34,504 bases of DNA, from the IMG/VR virus record IMGVR_UViG_3300032241_001386, positions 1 to 34,504 of that record; one strand, 5' to 3'. Positions 1 through 8,640 of this stretch are shown here, piece by piece (within the stretch, counting starts at the first letter, position 1; each line of letters starts with the position of its first letter). This DNA is from a virus. Position numbers and translations under genes: made by a program. Below the pieces are notes generated by a model. It was not told where the DNA came from and ran no database searches. It saw nothing but the letters and a program-made list of their open reading frames with translations.

Positions 1-1
1 A

Positions 2-364
2 CGTGATGCTAAAGCAGATGGCATACAACCTGGTGAAAAAATAACAGTTGGTGGTAAAGAATATCCTGTTAAAGAAAGCCTAGCTGATATTGCTGCCTTG
101 GCCGGTATTGCCACTGAAGGTCGAGACTACGGTGATACAACATTTGAAGAGCCAGCAGAGTTTGACAACACACCCAAGGAAGAAGTTATGCCGGCTGATG
201 TAATGCTAAAAGGTGGCAATGGTGAAGTTGCCGGCATGGAAAAGAAAATGAGTAAAAATGGTGCTGCCCGTTTTAGCGACAATCCAATGGAATCTATCAA
301 TCCGTTAGAGTCCTTAGGTCGTAGACTAATGCAGGCATACAACAGCATTAAAATACAAAAATGA
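2..364 (+). CDS. Unknown protein, 5' end outside the window
   Basis: The reading frame is open from base 2 to the TGA at 362-364, giving at least 120 residues; the true start lies upstream. The visible part is hydrophilic and acidic and has no domain I recognise. It ends in a short basic tail. Its stop overlaps the ATG of the next gene (ATGA at 361-364), so it is the upstream member of a run of small, coupled genes at 2-1224. Three of those downstream genes carry T4-type capsid-targeting peptides, so a head-related role is possible, but this is inferred only from position. An internal TTG at 98 would give 88 residues, but the upstream frame looks equally coding. Confidence 0.6.
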   Translation, partial: RDAKADGIQPGEKITVGGKEYPVKESLADIAALAGIATEGRDYGDTTFEEPAEFDNTPKEEVMPADVMLKGGNGEVAGMEKKMSKNGAARFSDNPMESINPLESLGRRLMQAYNSIKIQK

Positions 365-534
365 TCAAGTCGTTTCTTGATTACCTAGCCGAAGCCCAAG
401 CAGTAGATGAAGATCAATATGGTGGAGGCTTTGGTGGTGGTAGTGTAGGACCTGTCACTGATACTACCAGCCCTATACATGGCGAAGATGTAGAAGAAGA
501 TAAAAAGAAAAAGAAAAGACGCGATGAAGATTAA
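361..534 (+). CDS. Small putative internal head protein with capsid-targeting peptide
   Basis: This 57-residue protein overlaps the previous stop by an ATGA and the next start by 11 bases, a sign of translational coupling. The N-terminus reads MIKSFLDYLAE, followed by AQ. It resembles the short peptide of T4 internal proteins (about ten residues ending in the gp21 protease motif L/I-x-E); here LAE sits at residues 9-11. The rest has a Gly-rich stretch (residues 21-30) and a Lys/Arg/Asp/Glu tail (residues 43-57). If processed as in T4, about 46 residues would remain in the capsid. The prediction of a gene rests on overlap, composition and the shared motif; the function is inferred. Confidence 0.6.
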   Translation: MIKSFLDYLAEAQAVDEDQYGGGFGGGSVGPVTDTTSPIHGEDVEEDKKKKKRRDED

Positions 535-937
535 AGATATCATTGTAGAAGATAAAATCAAAGTTACCAAGGTCAAAATTGACACCGACAGAAACAATGA
601 CGGCATTCCTGATAGTCATCAATCGGCTACACCAGGACTTAGAACTCATCCCAAACTAGACAATAGTAGTCCGTATCATCCATGGCGTTTTGCTGCCTAT
701 TTCTTAGGAGGAGCCGGAGATAAAAGTGGCAAGTACGAACACGAGCCCAACCGCGATGGTCCTAACGGACAGGCATTGATTGCTGCAGCATACTCTAAAG
801 GTGAACGAGACATACTAGATCAGGCTGCCAAGGCATTTGGTTGGGAAGCTAATCACACTAAACTATCACCAGATGGGTCTACAGAAACCAAAGATGTACA
901 CACAGTTAGTCCATTTCGTGTACGCACAAAAAAATAA
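524..937 (+). CDS. Putative internal head protein with a calcium-loop-like motif
   Basis: The protein is 137 residues long and starts MKIKDIIVE, ending in an I-x-E motif at residues 7-9, as expected for T4-type prohead-protease processing. Near residues 20-32 it has an Asp-rich loop, DTDRNNDGIPD, which fits the D-x-D-x-N-x-D-G-x-x-D pattern of thrombospondin type-3 and dockerin-like calcium loops. The remainder is polar, with an aromatic patch around residues 50-60, and I do not recognise it. It overlaps its upstream neighbour by 11 bases and its downstream neighbour by one base (TAATG). A head-interior role is inferred from the N-terminal peptide and gene position. Confidence 0.65.
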   Translation: MKIKDIIVEDKIKVTKVKIDTDRNNDGIPDSHQSATPGLRTHPKLDNSSPYHPWRFAAYFLGGAGDKSGKYEHEPNRDGPNGQALIAAAYSKGERDILDQAAKAFGWEANHTKLSPDGSTETKDVHTVSPFRVRTKK

Positions 938-1224
938 TGAAAATCTTTGAAATACTGAACGAAGTAACCACGCCCGACGGTGGCGGTAGTCGGGATTTTC
1001 AGAATATACCAAACGACAGCAATCAACAGATTGTCAGCCCAATTGGCACAGTACAGACTGGCACTGAACAACAGCTTAGAAAAATAGAACGAGAAAATAA
1101 TATTAAAGTAGGCAGCCCAGCTTGGTTCAGATTATACTCAAAACCAAATCTTAAAGGTGAAAAGCCCATTGGCGATGCACCGGCTCCTACTGTTGTGCGT
1201 GACATAGACCGTCACAAAGATTAA
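937..1224 (+). CDS. Small putative internal head protein with capsid-targeting peptide
   Basis: This 95-residue protein starts at an ATG sharing one base with the previous stop. It begins MKIFEILNE, an L-x-E motif at residues 7-9 that matches the T4 gp21-type cleavage pattern. The rest is polar (Gly, Asn, Gln and Pro rich at residues 12-45, basic in the middle) with no recognised domain. It is the last gene of the rightward cluster; the next two genes point the other way. Packaging into the capsid with the DNA is a reasonable inference. The sequence alone cannot show whether it is injected. Confidence 0.65.
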   Translation: MKIFEILNEVTTPDGGGSRDFQNIPNDSNQQIVSPIGTVQTGTEQQLRKIERENNIKVGSPAWFRLYSKPNLKGEKPIGDAPAPTVVRDIDRHKD

Positions 1225-1230
1225 AACTAA

Positions 1231-1494
1231 TTAAGATGTCGAACTAACGTTTGCTACTATTGGTGGCGGAGTAAATCCATTAATAAATGTTATCCACTCG
1301 TTTGCTGCATCTAATGTAGTCCAAGTTCTGATAGAAAATCCCGGTTGACTAGAATCTACTGACCCATTAGTTACTCCAGCATTTGGTCCGGTTGCTCTTC
1401 CAGACCCCATTAGTGTTCTTAGATGAGTTGAATAAGTTGCATTTTGGTCAGCGGTTAATGTTGTTTGCCATTGTTCTGTAGTTGTAATTGTCAT
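1231..1494 (-). CDS. Unknown 87-residue protein
   Basis: This reverse-strand gene has a good ribosome-binding site (AAGGA about seven bases before the ATG at 1492-1494) and sits head to tail with the HNH gene upstream on the same strand. The product is Thr- and Ser-rich with an N-terminal TTTTEQW-like stretch and a C-terminal Pro-rich segment. There is no signal peptide or membrane segment, and I do not recognise a family. The AT-rich gap upstream (1495-1554) contains an AATAAATA string on this strand, close to the T4 late-promoter sequence. It converges on the rightward head-protein cluster with only six bases between stop codons. Confidence 0.6.
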   Translation of the reverse strand: MTITTTEQWQTTLTADQNATYSTHLRTLMGSGRATGPNAGVTNGSVDSSQPGFSIRTWTTLDAANEWITFINGFTPPPIVANVSSTS

Positions 1495-1554
1495 GTTAAA
1501 TTCCTTTTAGTATATATCTTATTTATTATTATTTAAATAAAATGATACATATAC

Positions 1555-2085
1555 CTAAGCTACTTCTAATTTAGGTCTACCCAAGTATTGATACCAAGAA
1601 TCTTGTTTGACACTAAAAGGCATTTTCTTCCACTGCCCAACAAGACTGTAATAATCAGGTTTGTACGGTTTTACCAGTGGATTGATTAATCTACTGCCTT
1701 TAGTATGATTACATGATTTACAGCTAGTAACACAGTTAGTCCATATAGTTTTACCACCGGCGCTACGTGGGAGAACATGATCAATGGTTAACTCTTCATA
1801 ATCAAATACATCATCACAATACTGACACTTAAATAAATCACGCATATATAAATTATATCTGCTAAACTTAACAGATTTTTTATAATGAAAATAATCTTTT
1901 GTTACGCAAATACTAGGGACATTTAAGGCCAACCGTTCACTGTGAACAATCCAGTCAGGATAAGTTTCAAGTACATGAACTCTGCCCAAATACATTAATT
2001 TTATAGCATGTTGCCAATTAATAACGCTTAAAGGTAATACCGATATAGGTTCGTAATTTTGATTAAGTAATAGTGTGTCTGACAT
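1555..2085 (-). CDS. HNH endonuclease
   Basis: The 176-residue protein has the full HNH layout in its second half: CxxC at residues 87-90, the D-H pair of the catalytic strand at 102-103, the central Asn near 117, a second CxxC at 122-125 and a closing His at 127. The two CxxC pairs should bind structural zinc and the D-H pair the catalytic metal. It belongs to the small free-standing McrA/HNH type common in phages. It lies on the opposite strand beside the packaging genes and may be a homing-type nuclease. A role in packaging is known for HNH proteins of cos phages but is less likely next to a gp17-type terminase. Confidence 0.85.
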   Translation of the reverse strand: MSDTLLLNQNYEPISVLPLSVINWQHAIKLMYLGRVHVLETYPDWIVHSERLALNVPSICVTKDYFHYKKSVKFSRYNLYMRDLFKCQYCDDVFDYEELTIDHVLPRSAGGKTIWTNCVTSCKSCNHTKGSRLINPLVKPYKPDYYSLVGQWKKMPFSVKQDSWYQYLGRPKLEVA

Positions 2086-2112
2086 TAAATATACTTATAT
2101 GATTAAAACTGC

Positions 2113-2847
2113 ATGAACTTGGAATTTACTAACGACATACCAAAACACTTTAACACACCATTCAGTGGTAAAAGAGTATACTGGACATGGTCGGATCGCA
2201 AAGAGTCTTGGCTTAACAATGTTAAAACCAACCAACAATTTTTTGAAGAAAACGGGTGGTTGGATGAATTTGCTATAGAATATAATTATAACAGTCACGG
2301 ATTTAGAAGTCAAGAATTTAACAATAATCCAAGTTGGATTGCCTTAGGTTGTAGTTTTACTGAAGGAACAGGATTACCGATTGATGCAGTCTGGGTATCC
2401 TTGTTATCAAACCTAATGAAAATACATATATGGAACTTGGGTGTGGCCAGTGGTGCATTAGATACTTGTTTTAGGTTATTAGAGTATTATATAGATAAAT
2501 TAAACATACAAGGAGTATTTTTGTTACAACCACCAGCACATAGATTTGAGTTGTTCAGCGAAGGATATCCTTGTTTGTATCTACCAAATGATCGAGACAA
2601 TGCTGCATTTCCAATTTTTAAAAATTGGGTCGGCGATGATAATAATATTAAATTTAATGAAAAGAAAAATTTGCTAGCAATGCAAAAACTATGCGATATC
2701 AATAATATAAGATTAATAAAACGTACAAGTAATGATTTATTAAACAATGGCACGTCTGTTAGACAAGCAAGAGATTTAGCACACCCTGGCAAAGATAATC
2801 ACATTAATCTAGCCAATATTTTTTATAAAGATTATATAAATGGCTAA
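2113..2847 (+). CDS. SGNH/GDSL-hydrolase-like protein
   Basis: This 244-residue protein carries the signature blocks of the SGNH hydrolase fold. Block I is GCSFTEG at residues 79-85, with the nucleophile Ser81; a block-II-like NLGVASGALD follows near residue 107; and a D-x-x-H pair is at Asp221 and His224 close to the C-terminus. Such enzymes remove acyl groups from sugars, lipids or other esters. There is no signal peptide, so it would act in the cytoplasm or as part of the virion. Its end overlaps the terminase start by eight bases, so the two are probably co-translated. The substrate cannot be read from the sequence. Confidence 0.7.
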   Translation: MNLEFTNDIPKHFNTPFSGKRVYWTWSDRKESWLNNVKTNQQFFEENGWLDEFAIEYNYNSHGFRSQEFNNNPSWIALGCSFTEGTGLPIDAVWVSLLSNLMKIHIWNLGVASGALDTCFRLLEYYIDKLNIQGVFLLQPPAHRFELFSEGYPCLYLPNDRDNAAFPIFKNWVGDDNNIKFNEKKNLLAMQKLCDINNIRLIKRTSNDLLNNGTSVRQARDLAHPGKDNHINLANIFYKDYING

Positions 2848-4405
2848 AAGTTTAGAAGGCGTACTAGTAAAACCAGCTCACCGCAAGGAAAGCTATACCG
2901 AAGCACAGATCCTTGAAGTGGCCAAATGCATGGATCCAGTGACCGGTCCAGAATACTTTATGGACAACTACTTTTATATACAGCATCCTACTAAAGGTAA
3001 AATGCTGTATCATCCCTTTGGCTATCAACAGAAATTGATACACACATATCACAATTATAGATTCAGTGTTAGCCTAATGCCTAGACAAACCGGTAAAACA
3101 ACCAGTGCCGCGGGTTACCTATTGTGGTACGCTATGTTTAATCCAGATAGTACAATTTTAATTGCCGCACACAAATACACAGGCGCACAAGAGATTATGC
3201 AACGTATTCGTTATGCCTACGAACTGTGCCCAGATTTTATACGTGCTGGTAGCACCAGCTATAACAAAGGCAGTATAGAATTTGAAAACGGATCACGTAT
3301 TGTCAGTCAAACAACAACAGAAACAACAGGTCGTGGTATGAGTATAACCTTACTATACTGTGACGAGTTTGCATTTGTTAGACCTACTATTGCCAAAGAG
3401 TTCTGGACCAGTATATCTCCTACACTAAGCACTGGTGGTAAAGCAATTATTACAAGTACTCCCAACAGTGACGAAGATCAGTTTGCACTAATTTGGAAAC
3501 AGGCCAACAAAAACATTGATGAGTTTGGAAACACCACAGACCTAGGCGTAAATGGATTTAAGCCATATCAAGCAAGTTGGGACGAGCATCCAGACCGTGA
3601 TGAGCAATGGAAAGCAGAAGAAATTGGACGCATTGGCGAAGAACGTTTTAGACGTGAACACGGTTGTGAATTCCTGATCTATGATGAAACATTAATTAAC
3701 TCTACTACATTGGTTGAACTAGCCGGAATTGAACCTGTTGAACGACAGGGGCAAGTGCGCTGGTATAAAAAACCCAAAGCTGGAAATATATACTGTGTAG
3801 CATGGGATCCAAGTTTGGGCACAGGCGGTGATCCAGCAGCTATTCAAATTGTTGAGTTACCCAGCATGATGCAGGTGGGGGAATGGCAACACAACAAAAC
3901 TTCTGTACAACGACAGACAAGAATACTACAAGAAATTAATCAGTATTTGTTTGACTGTGTAGGCAGCAACTCGGACATATACTACAGCATAGAAAACAAT
4001 ACTCTAGGCGAAGCTGGGTTAATTGAAATTAATCATATTGGCGAAGAAAATATTCGTGGATATTTTTTAAGTGAACCGATACGCCCAGGACATTCAAGAA
4101 CGTATCGTAAAGGATTTACCACTACCAATAAAAGCAAGATTGCTGCTTGTTCCAAGTTGAAAAATTGGATCGAAACTAAAAAATTACACTTAGCCAGCAA
4201 AAACATTATCACAGAACTTAAAACCTTTGTAGCACATGGCACCAGTTTTGCTGCTAAAATAGGCGAAACAGATGATTTGGTAATGGCAATGTTACTGGCG
4301 GTACGCATGATACAGGTTATACAGGGCTTTGATGCCAGTATAGATGATCGTTTGCGTACACAGGACGAAACAATAGATCCGCTTCCGTTTATAATGGTCA
4401 GCTAA
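2840..4405 (+). CDS. terL: Terminase large subunit (gp17-like)
   Basis: The 521-residue protein is the motor of DNA packaging. The N-terminal ATPase has Walker A PRQTGKTT at residues 81-88 and Walker B ITLLYCDE with Asp175 and Glu176. The C-terminal RNase-H-like nuclease shows the expected acidic residues: the Asp in VAWDPSLGTGGDP, the Glu in YYSIENNTLGE, and the Asp pair in GETDDLVMAM near the end. This is the T4 gp17 arrangement, slightly shorter than the 610 residues of T4. It powers DNA translocation into the prohead and cuts the concatemer. It overlaps the SGNH gene by eight bases. No small terminase subunit is recognisable in the window. Confidence 0.95.
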   Translation: MAKSLEGVLVKPAHRKESYTEAQILEVAKCMDPVTGPEYFMDNYFYIQHPTKGKMLYHPFGYQQKLIHTYHNYRFSVSLMPRQTGKTTSAAGYLLWYAMFNPDSTILIAAHKYTGAQEIMQRIRYAYELCPDFIRAGSTSYNKGSIEFENGSRIVSQTTTETTGRGMSITLLYCDEFAFVRPTIAKEFWTSISPTLSTGGKAIITSTPNSDEDQFALIWKQANKNIDEFGNTTDLGVNGFKPYQASWDEHPDRDEQWKAEEIGRIGEERFRREHGCEFLIYDETLINSTTLVELAGIEPVERQGQVRWYKKPKAGNIYCVAWDPSLGTGGDPAAIQIVELPSMMQVGEWQHNKTSVQRQTRILQEINQYLFDCVGSNSDIYYSIENNTLGEAGLIEINHIGEENIRGYFLSEPIRPGHSRTYRKGFTTTNKSKIAACSKLKNWIETKKLHLASKNIITELKTFVAHGTSFAAKIGETDDLVMAMLLAVRMIQVIQGFDASIDDRLRTQDETIDPLPFIMVS

Positions 4406-4412
4406 ATACAAT

Positions 4413-5951
4413 ATGCGTGAAATAGAAAATATAGCCTCTGCACTTTTTGACAAAATCCGTACCAGATTTGACAATGTCAGTCTCGGCGACGAAAACTCAA
4501 AAGCAACAACAGACCCAGAAAAAGCCCGTTTTATCAACTTTGATTATACCGCGGACGGTAAAAAAGTTGGTAACATTACACTTAGTCTAATCGATGAAAA
4601 AAATCTAAAAGTCTACTACAGCACAGATATGGTAGATCGTATCAAAGCCTTAGACGATCAATCTGCATTGGGCGAAGATGATGCACTAGGACAAGAAACC
4701 CCTGGCAAAAACGAAGAACAACATTGGTACAGTTTCCTACAAGGATTACGTGGATTTGCCAAACGTAATATAATGGGCTTTGACGCACGTGATATTACCA
4801 AAAGCAATTTACAATTAAAAGATATTAAACAACAAAGCAAATCCGATAACACTTTGGGTGCTGAAGAAATTACAGTGGCAGAAAGCCGCATGTTTGGTAC
4901 TAGCCGTAGCAGTTATCAAGAATGTGGTCCAGTGCGTATTATTGTTCGTCATAGCGACAATGTAGATGAAACTAAACGTGGCGCCCGTACTCGTAATGTA
5001 GATGCTGTGTTTGTTGAAACACACCTGGGTGAGCGTTTCCTATTACCATTTAAGAACCTACACGGTGCTCGTGCAATGGCACAGCATTGTAGTCAAGGTG
5101 GTCGAGTTGAAGATGAGCTAGGCGAAGGCATTTGCGGCATGGTCAGTGAAATGGATGCAATGCGTCATTTTGTTCGCGAAGCTAAACGTCGGCAATTTGA
5201 AGACAACGAAACATCTGCAATGGCACATGCAGCGGTACAGCATTATAGCGAATTAAAAAATCAACTACGTCACATTGGCGGACGTCGTGGTTATGACAGT
5301 TATCGAGAATGTTACATGCCCACCGGGGATATTGAAGAAGATGTAGATATAGCCAGTTTACGTGAGCGTTTTGTTAAAAAAGTTTACAATGATCGATTTG
5401 ACGAAGCACTACCGTATGTATATCGCGCTTATAAAAATCAAAAGGCTCGAGAAGCAACACCAATGGCAGAAGAATTTGAATCATGGATAAATGACGTTTC
5501 CGAAAGTACATGGGCCGCACCTGACGATGATATGGATGTTAAAGAATTAGATCAAATAATGAGTCAACCAACTTTACGTGTAGGTGACCATGGTGATGAT
5601 GCCATTGGACAACTATACGATACCATAGGCGATGACGAACTATATGATAAAATTGCAGCTCGTGCCGCAGAAGAAGGCCCAGATGCTGACTGTAGAATGG
5701 ATGTAGTAGAATGGTTACATGATCATGGCTATCCAGATTTGGCAGAAAAATATAATCCACAGTATACACAAGATCAACAACCGTTACAGGCACAAGACCA
5801 AGCAGTAGCACAACAGCAAGCTGACATAAACGCACAAAATCAACAGTATGGTGCTGCTGGTACAGCAGATCCAAGTCCAGCAGTGAACCCTGCTAACGAA
5901 GACACAGATCCTTTGGACTTTATTCGTAGTTTGGCTGGATTAAAGAAATAA
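4413..5951 (+). CDS. Large unknown phage protein downstream of terminase
   Basis: This 512-residue protein begins seven bases after the terminase stop. It is rich in charged residues, with Arg/His-rich central parts (about residues 150-310), a likely helical middle, and a Gln/Ala-rich tail (about residues 450-490) ending in a short hydrophobic helix. No enzymatic motif or membrane segment is visible. Its N-terminus MREIENIASAL resembles the capsid-targeting peptides of nearby proteins but lacks an L/I-x-E motif in the right place. A CTAAATAC string just before the ATG also precedes the 518-residue protein at 13699, whose coding region likewise opens ATGCGTGAA. A virion or head-assembly role is a guess from position. 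Confidence 0.75.
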   Translation: MREIENIASALFDKIRTRFDNVSLGDENSKATTDPEKARFINFDYTADGKKVGNITLSLIDEKNLKVYYSTDMVDRIKALDDQSALGEDDALGQETPGKNEEQHWYSFLQGLRGFAKRNIMGFDARDITKSNLQLKDIKQQSKSDNTLGAEEITVAESRMFGTSRSSYQECGPVRIIVRHSDNVDETKRGARTRNVDAVFVETHLGERFLLPFKNLHGARAMAQHCSQGGRVEDELGEGICGMVSEMDAMRHFVREAKRRQFEDNETSAMAHAAVQHYSELKNQLRHIGGRRGYDSYRECYMPTGDIEEDVDIASLRERFVKKVYNDRFDEALPYVYRAYKNQKAREATPMAEEFESWINDVSESTWAAPDDDMDVKELDQIMSQPTLRVGDHGDDAIGQLYDTIGDDELYDKIAARAAEEGPDADCRMDVVEWLHDHGYPDLAEKYNPQYTQDQQPLQAQDQAVAQQQADINAQNQQYGAAGTADPSPAVNPANEDTDPLDFIRSLAGLKK

Positions 5952-5977
5952 ATTTATTACACAGGAGAATACACAAC

Positions 5978-6250
5978 ATGGATCCAAAACAGTTTAGACG
6001 CTACGCAGATTTAATTACAGAAGCTGAATCAGCTCCAGTACAAGCACCAGTTGACGAAGGTTTTAGCAATTATGATGGTACAGAATTAAATTTTTATCAT
6101 GTGGTGGTGGACTTTTTGATAGAAGCCAACACACCAGAAGAAGCTAGAAAAAAGGTTACTGAATATAATTTTGCCAAGGTACAAGAACGTGGCAACGGGT
6201 GGCATAATTTTGATGTAATAAAAGTTAAACAAACCCGAGATGTAATTTAA
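5978..6250 (+). CDS. Small putative head protein with prohead-protease motif
   Basis: The 90-residue protein has a clear ribosome-binding site (AGGAG, about ten bases before the ATG). Its first 15 residues, MDPKQFRRYADLITE, end in an I-x-E motif followed by AES, like the T4 capsid-targeting peptides but somewhat longer. A Pro/Ala/Val linker follows, then a compact domain (about residues 35-90) with an alternating hydrophobic pattern suggesting beta-alpha-beta structure. It is the last gene before an intrinsic terminator at 6275-6303, so it closes the packaging transcript. The molecular role is unknown. Confidence 0.65.
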   Translation: MDPKQFRRYADLITEAESAPVQAPVDEGFSNYDGTELNFYHVVVDFLIEANTPEEARKKVTEYNFAKVQERGNGWHNFDVIKVKQTRDVI

Positions 6251-6274
6251 CAATTTGTAAAATACAGTTTTACC

Positions 6275-6303
6275 AAAAGGGCACAATTATTTGTGCCTTT
6301 TTC
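6275..6303 (+). terminator. Intrinsic terminator after the packaging block
   Basis: A seven-base-pair stem (GGCACAA with TTGTGCC) with a four-base loop is followed by a run of T. It lies 25 bases after the stop of the 90-residue gene and just before the gp32 promoter. Confidence 0.8.
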
Positions 6304-6304
6304 T

Positions 6305-6334
6305 TTGACAGCATAAATACAAATGTTATATACT
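6305..6334 (+). promoter_or_regulatory. Sigma70-type promoter for gp32
   Basis: TTGACA at 6305-6310 is followed after 18 bases by TATACT at 6329-6334. A CATAAATA string inside the spacer is also close to the T4 late-promoter consensus TATAAATA, so early and late control could overlap. The start would lie about 55 bases upstream of the gp32 ATG. Confidence 0.6.
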
Positions 6335-6396
6335 AGCGGAGTGCTAGAATATATCTAGGCATATTAAAGACCATCTTAACATAAAGGAAATACATC

Positions 6397-7401
6397 ATGG
6401 CAATGACATTAGCAGAAATTAGAGCAAAGTTACAAGCAAACGAAGGCCGTAAAACCGGCGAATCATCTGGCCAGGGCGATAATGCAATATACGCACACTG
6501 GAACATCGCAGAAAACACCACAGCAAGAGTAAGATTTTTACCAGACGGCAATAACGCCAACTCATTCTTTTGGGTTGAACGTGCAATGATTAAATTACCA
6601 TTTGCTGGCATTAAAGGCCAAGCAGATAGCAAGCCTGTAGTAATACAAGTACCTTGTGTAGAAATGTATGGATCTGGTGAAAACTGTCCAATCTTGGCAG
6701 AAGTACGCACATGGTTTAAAGATCCTAACTTGGAAGAAATGGGTCGTAAGTATTGGAAAAAACGCAGTTACCTGTTCCAAGGGTTTGTACGCGAGAATCC
6801 ACTCAGTGATGATAAAACTCCAAGTAATCCAATTCGTAGATTTGTTATTAGCCCACAGATCTTTAACTTGATCAAGAACGCACTAATGGATCCAGATATG
6901 GAAAACCTACCAACTGACTACCAGTCTGGTCTTGATTTTAACATCAAAAAAACTTCAAAAGGTGGTTACGCAGACTACAACACCAGTACATGGGCACGTA
7001 AAGAAACTGCTCTTACAGCAGATGAAACTGCGGCCATTGAGCAGTTTGGACTGTATAACTTAACAGATTTCTTACCTAAGAAGCCTGGCGAAGTAGAACT
7101 CAAAGTTATCAAAGAGATGTTTGAAGCGTCAGTAGATGGTCAACCATACGATGCTGACAAGTGGGCTGCTTACTACAAGCCATATGGCTTAGAGGTAAAA
7201 GGTGGTGCAACTCCATCACCAGCAGTGGCTGACATTGACGAGGATACACCTGCTCCGACAGCAAAAGCTTCAGGGTATGTGGCCACTGACGAAGATGATA
7301 CTCCAGCCCCTACTGCTCCGGTACAGGCCGCACCTGCTAAACCTTCAAGCCAAAAAGCTGAAGATATTTTAGCAATGATCAGAAACCGTAAACAGCAATA
7401 A
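6397..7401 (+). CDS. gp32: Single-stranded DNA-binding protein (gp32-like)
   Basis: The 334-residue protein matches the T4 gp32 family in length, order and context. It has a basic N-terminal segment for cooperative binding (about residues 8-20), an OB-fold core with aromatic residues (about 30-220, including FFWVERAM and KYWKKRSYLFQGF), and an acidic, Pro/Ala-rich C-terminal tail with two DED-TPAPTA-like stretches. The core holds only Cys87 and Cys97 of the Cys set that binds zinc in T4, so the zinc site is probably incomplete. It coats single-stranded DNA during replication and recombination and should contact UvsX and UvsY, encoded downstream. Strong terminators on both sides make it a single-gene unit. 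Confidence 0.9.
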   Translation: MAMTLAEIRAKLQANEGRKTGESSGQGDNAIYAHWNIAENTTARVRFLPDGNNANSFFWVERAMIKLPFAGIKGQADSKPVVIQVPCVEMYGSGENCPILAEVRTWFKDPNLEEMGRKYWKKRSYLFQGFVRENPLSDDKTPSNPIRRFVISPQIFNLIKNALMDPDMENLPTDYQSGLDFNIKKTSKGGYADYNTSTWARKETALTADETAAIEQFGLYNLTDFLPKKPGEVELKVIKEMFEASVDGQPYDADKWAAYYKPYGLEVKGGATPSPAVADIDEDTPAPTAKASGYVATDEDDTPAPTAPVQAAPAKPSSQKAEDILAMIRNRKQQ

Positions 7402-7412
7402 TGCTTGTGTAT

Positions 7413-7443
7413 GGGTAGGGCTTACGGTCCCCACCCTTTTTCT
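7413..7443 (+). terminator. Intrinsic terminator after gp32
   Basis: GGGTAGGG at 7413-7420 pairs with CCCCACCC at 7429-7436 (one mismatch), followed by a T-rich run at 7437-7443. It lies 11 bases after the gp32 stop and eight bases before the next ATG. Confidence 0.8.
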
Positions 7444-7450
7444 ATTCAAA

Positions 7451-8608
7451 ATGTCAATGATAAAATCTATAGGTTTTGCCCTAGATCCAACCAATGTTCC
7501 TAGTTTCTTGTTAGACTGGGAAATTACCTTACGGTGTAATCTGGATTGTAGCTATTGCCCCAAGGAGTATCATGACAACACCACAGAACATCCGCCCTTG
7601 GCAGAGTGCCTCAAGTCCATTGATTTCATGTACGATTATGTTAATCGGTACATGCAGTATAAAAAACCCAGTCAACGAAAAGTTGTCTTAAACGTGTACG
7701 GTGGGGAAAGCCTATTTCACCCCGACATTGTAGAAATACTGGAAGCCTGCAAAGAAAAATACAAACAATACCAAGACCAATGGATACTCACAGTCACCTG
7801 TACTACCAACGGTATAGTAGGAAAAAATCTCTGGCAAAAAATTGTACCGCTGATAGATGAATTCACTGTCAGCTATCACACAGAAAATTTACCAAAGCAA
7901 AAACAACAATATTTAGAAAACATACTGTATCTCAAAGAACAGAACAAAAGATTTAAATCAGTAATAATGATGCATACCAATGCTGAATTATTCAAAGATG
8001 CCGAGACTGTGATTGAATTTTGTAAACAACACGAAATCAGATACGTGCCCAAACCATTTGATGTACCGGCCGGAGTATATGACCCGTATACCCAAGATCA
8101 ATTTAACAAACTAAAAACATTTTGGATTAAACAGGTGCCAGTTATCAGACAGGACGACTATACAAAAAGTTTAGCCGCAGTTGGGCAAGGGGACAAAGTA
8201 CAGAGCATCGACGAAGGTCGCCCGTGTTGTGGCGGTAGAAAGTTAAGTTTAAATGGGGATTTAAAATCAAATGTAAGTTTTGTTCCTAGACAAGGTTTTG
8301 AAGGGTGGAGTTGTAGTGTCAATTGGTTCTTCTTGTATGTGAGACAATATGACAAAAACATTTACACCAATAAAGATTGTAAAATGAGTACCACTGGCAA
8401 CATGGAACCATTGGGCACGTTAGACAATGCTGATCAAATACTAGATACACTACAAACACAACTGGATTCAAAAACCATGCCCATTATCAAATGCAAGAAA
8501 CAATCTTGTTTCTGTGGGATCTGTGCACCAAAAGCAGAAAGCCAAACGGATTTCATGGATTTAATTAAGAGAAACGTTCCCATTGACGTTTTTCAAAAAG
8601 AATGTTAA
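7451..8608 (+). CDS. Radical SAM protein with C-terminal Cys-rich region
   Basis: The 385-residue protein has the radical-SAM cluster motif CNLDCSYC (Cys29, Cys33, Cys36), which binds a 4Fe-4S cluster and S-adenosylmethionine, followed by a GGE-type motif (YGGES). The second half has further cysteines (RPCCGG, WSC, KDC, then CKKQSCFCGIC near residue 355), the pattern expected of a SPASM-like auxiliary cluster domain. Such enzymes modify peptides, proteins, sugars or nucleotides by radical chemistry. The start has almost no ribosome-binding site and lies directly after the gp32 terminator, so its expression is unclear. It is the first of four radical-SAM genes in the window. Substrate unknown. 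Confidence 0.8.
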   Translation: MSMIKSIGFALDPTNVPSFLLDWEITLRCNLDCSYCPKEYHDNTTEHPPLAECLKSIDFMYDYVNRYMQYKKPSQRKVVLNVYGGESLFHPDIVEILEACKEKYKQYQDQWILTVTCTTNGIVGKNLWQKIVPLIDEFTVSYHTENLPKQKQQYLENILYLKEQNKRFKSVIMMHTNAELFKDAETVIEFCKQHEIRYVPKPFDVPAGVYDPYTQDQFNKLKTFWIKQVPVIRQDDYTKSLAAVGQGDKVQSIDEGRPCCGGRKLSLNGDLKSNVSFVPRQGFEGWSCSVNWFFLYVRQYDKNIYTNKDCKMSTTGNMEPLGTLDNADQILDTLQTQLDSKTMPIIKCKKQSCFCGICAPKAESQTDFMDLIKRNVPIDVFQKEC

Positions 8609-8640
8609 AATAACAACAACTAATCAATAAGGAAATAATC

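Noticed and set aside
127-606. Reverse-strand ORFs of 73 residues opposite the first small genes
   Set aside because: They lie opposite coupled forward genes, have no ribosome-binding sites and look like shadows.
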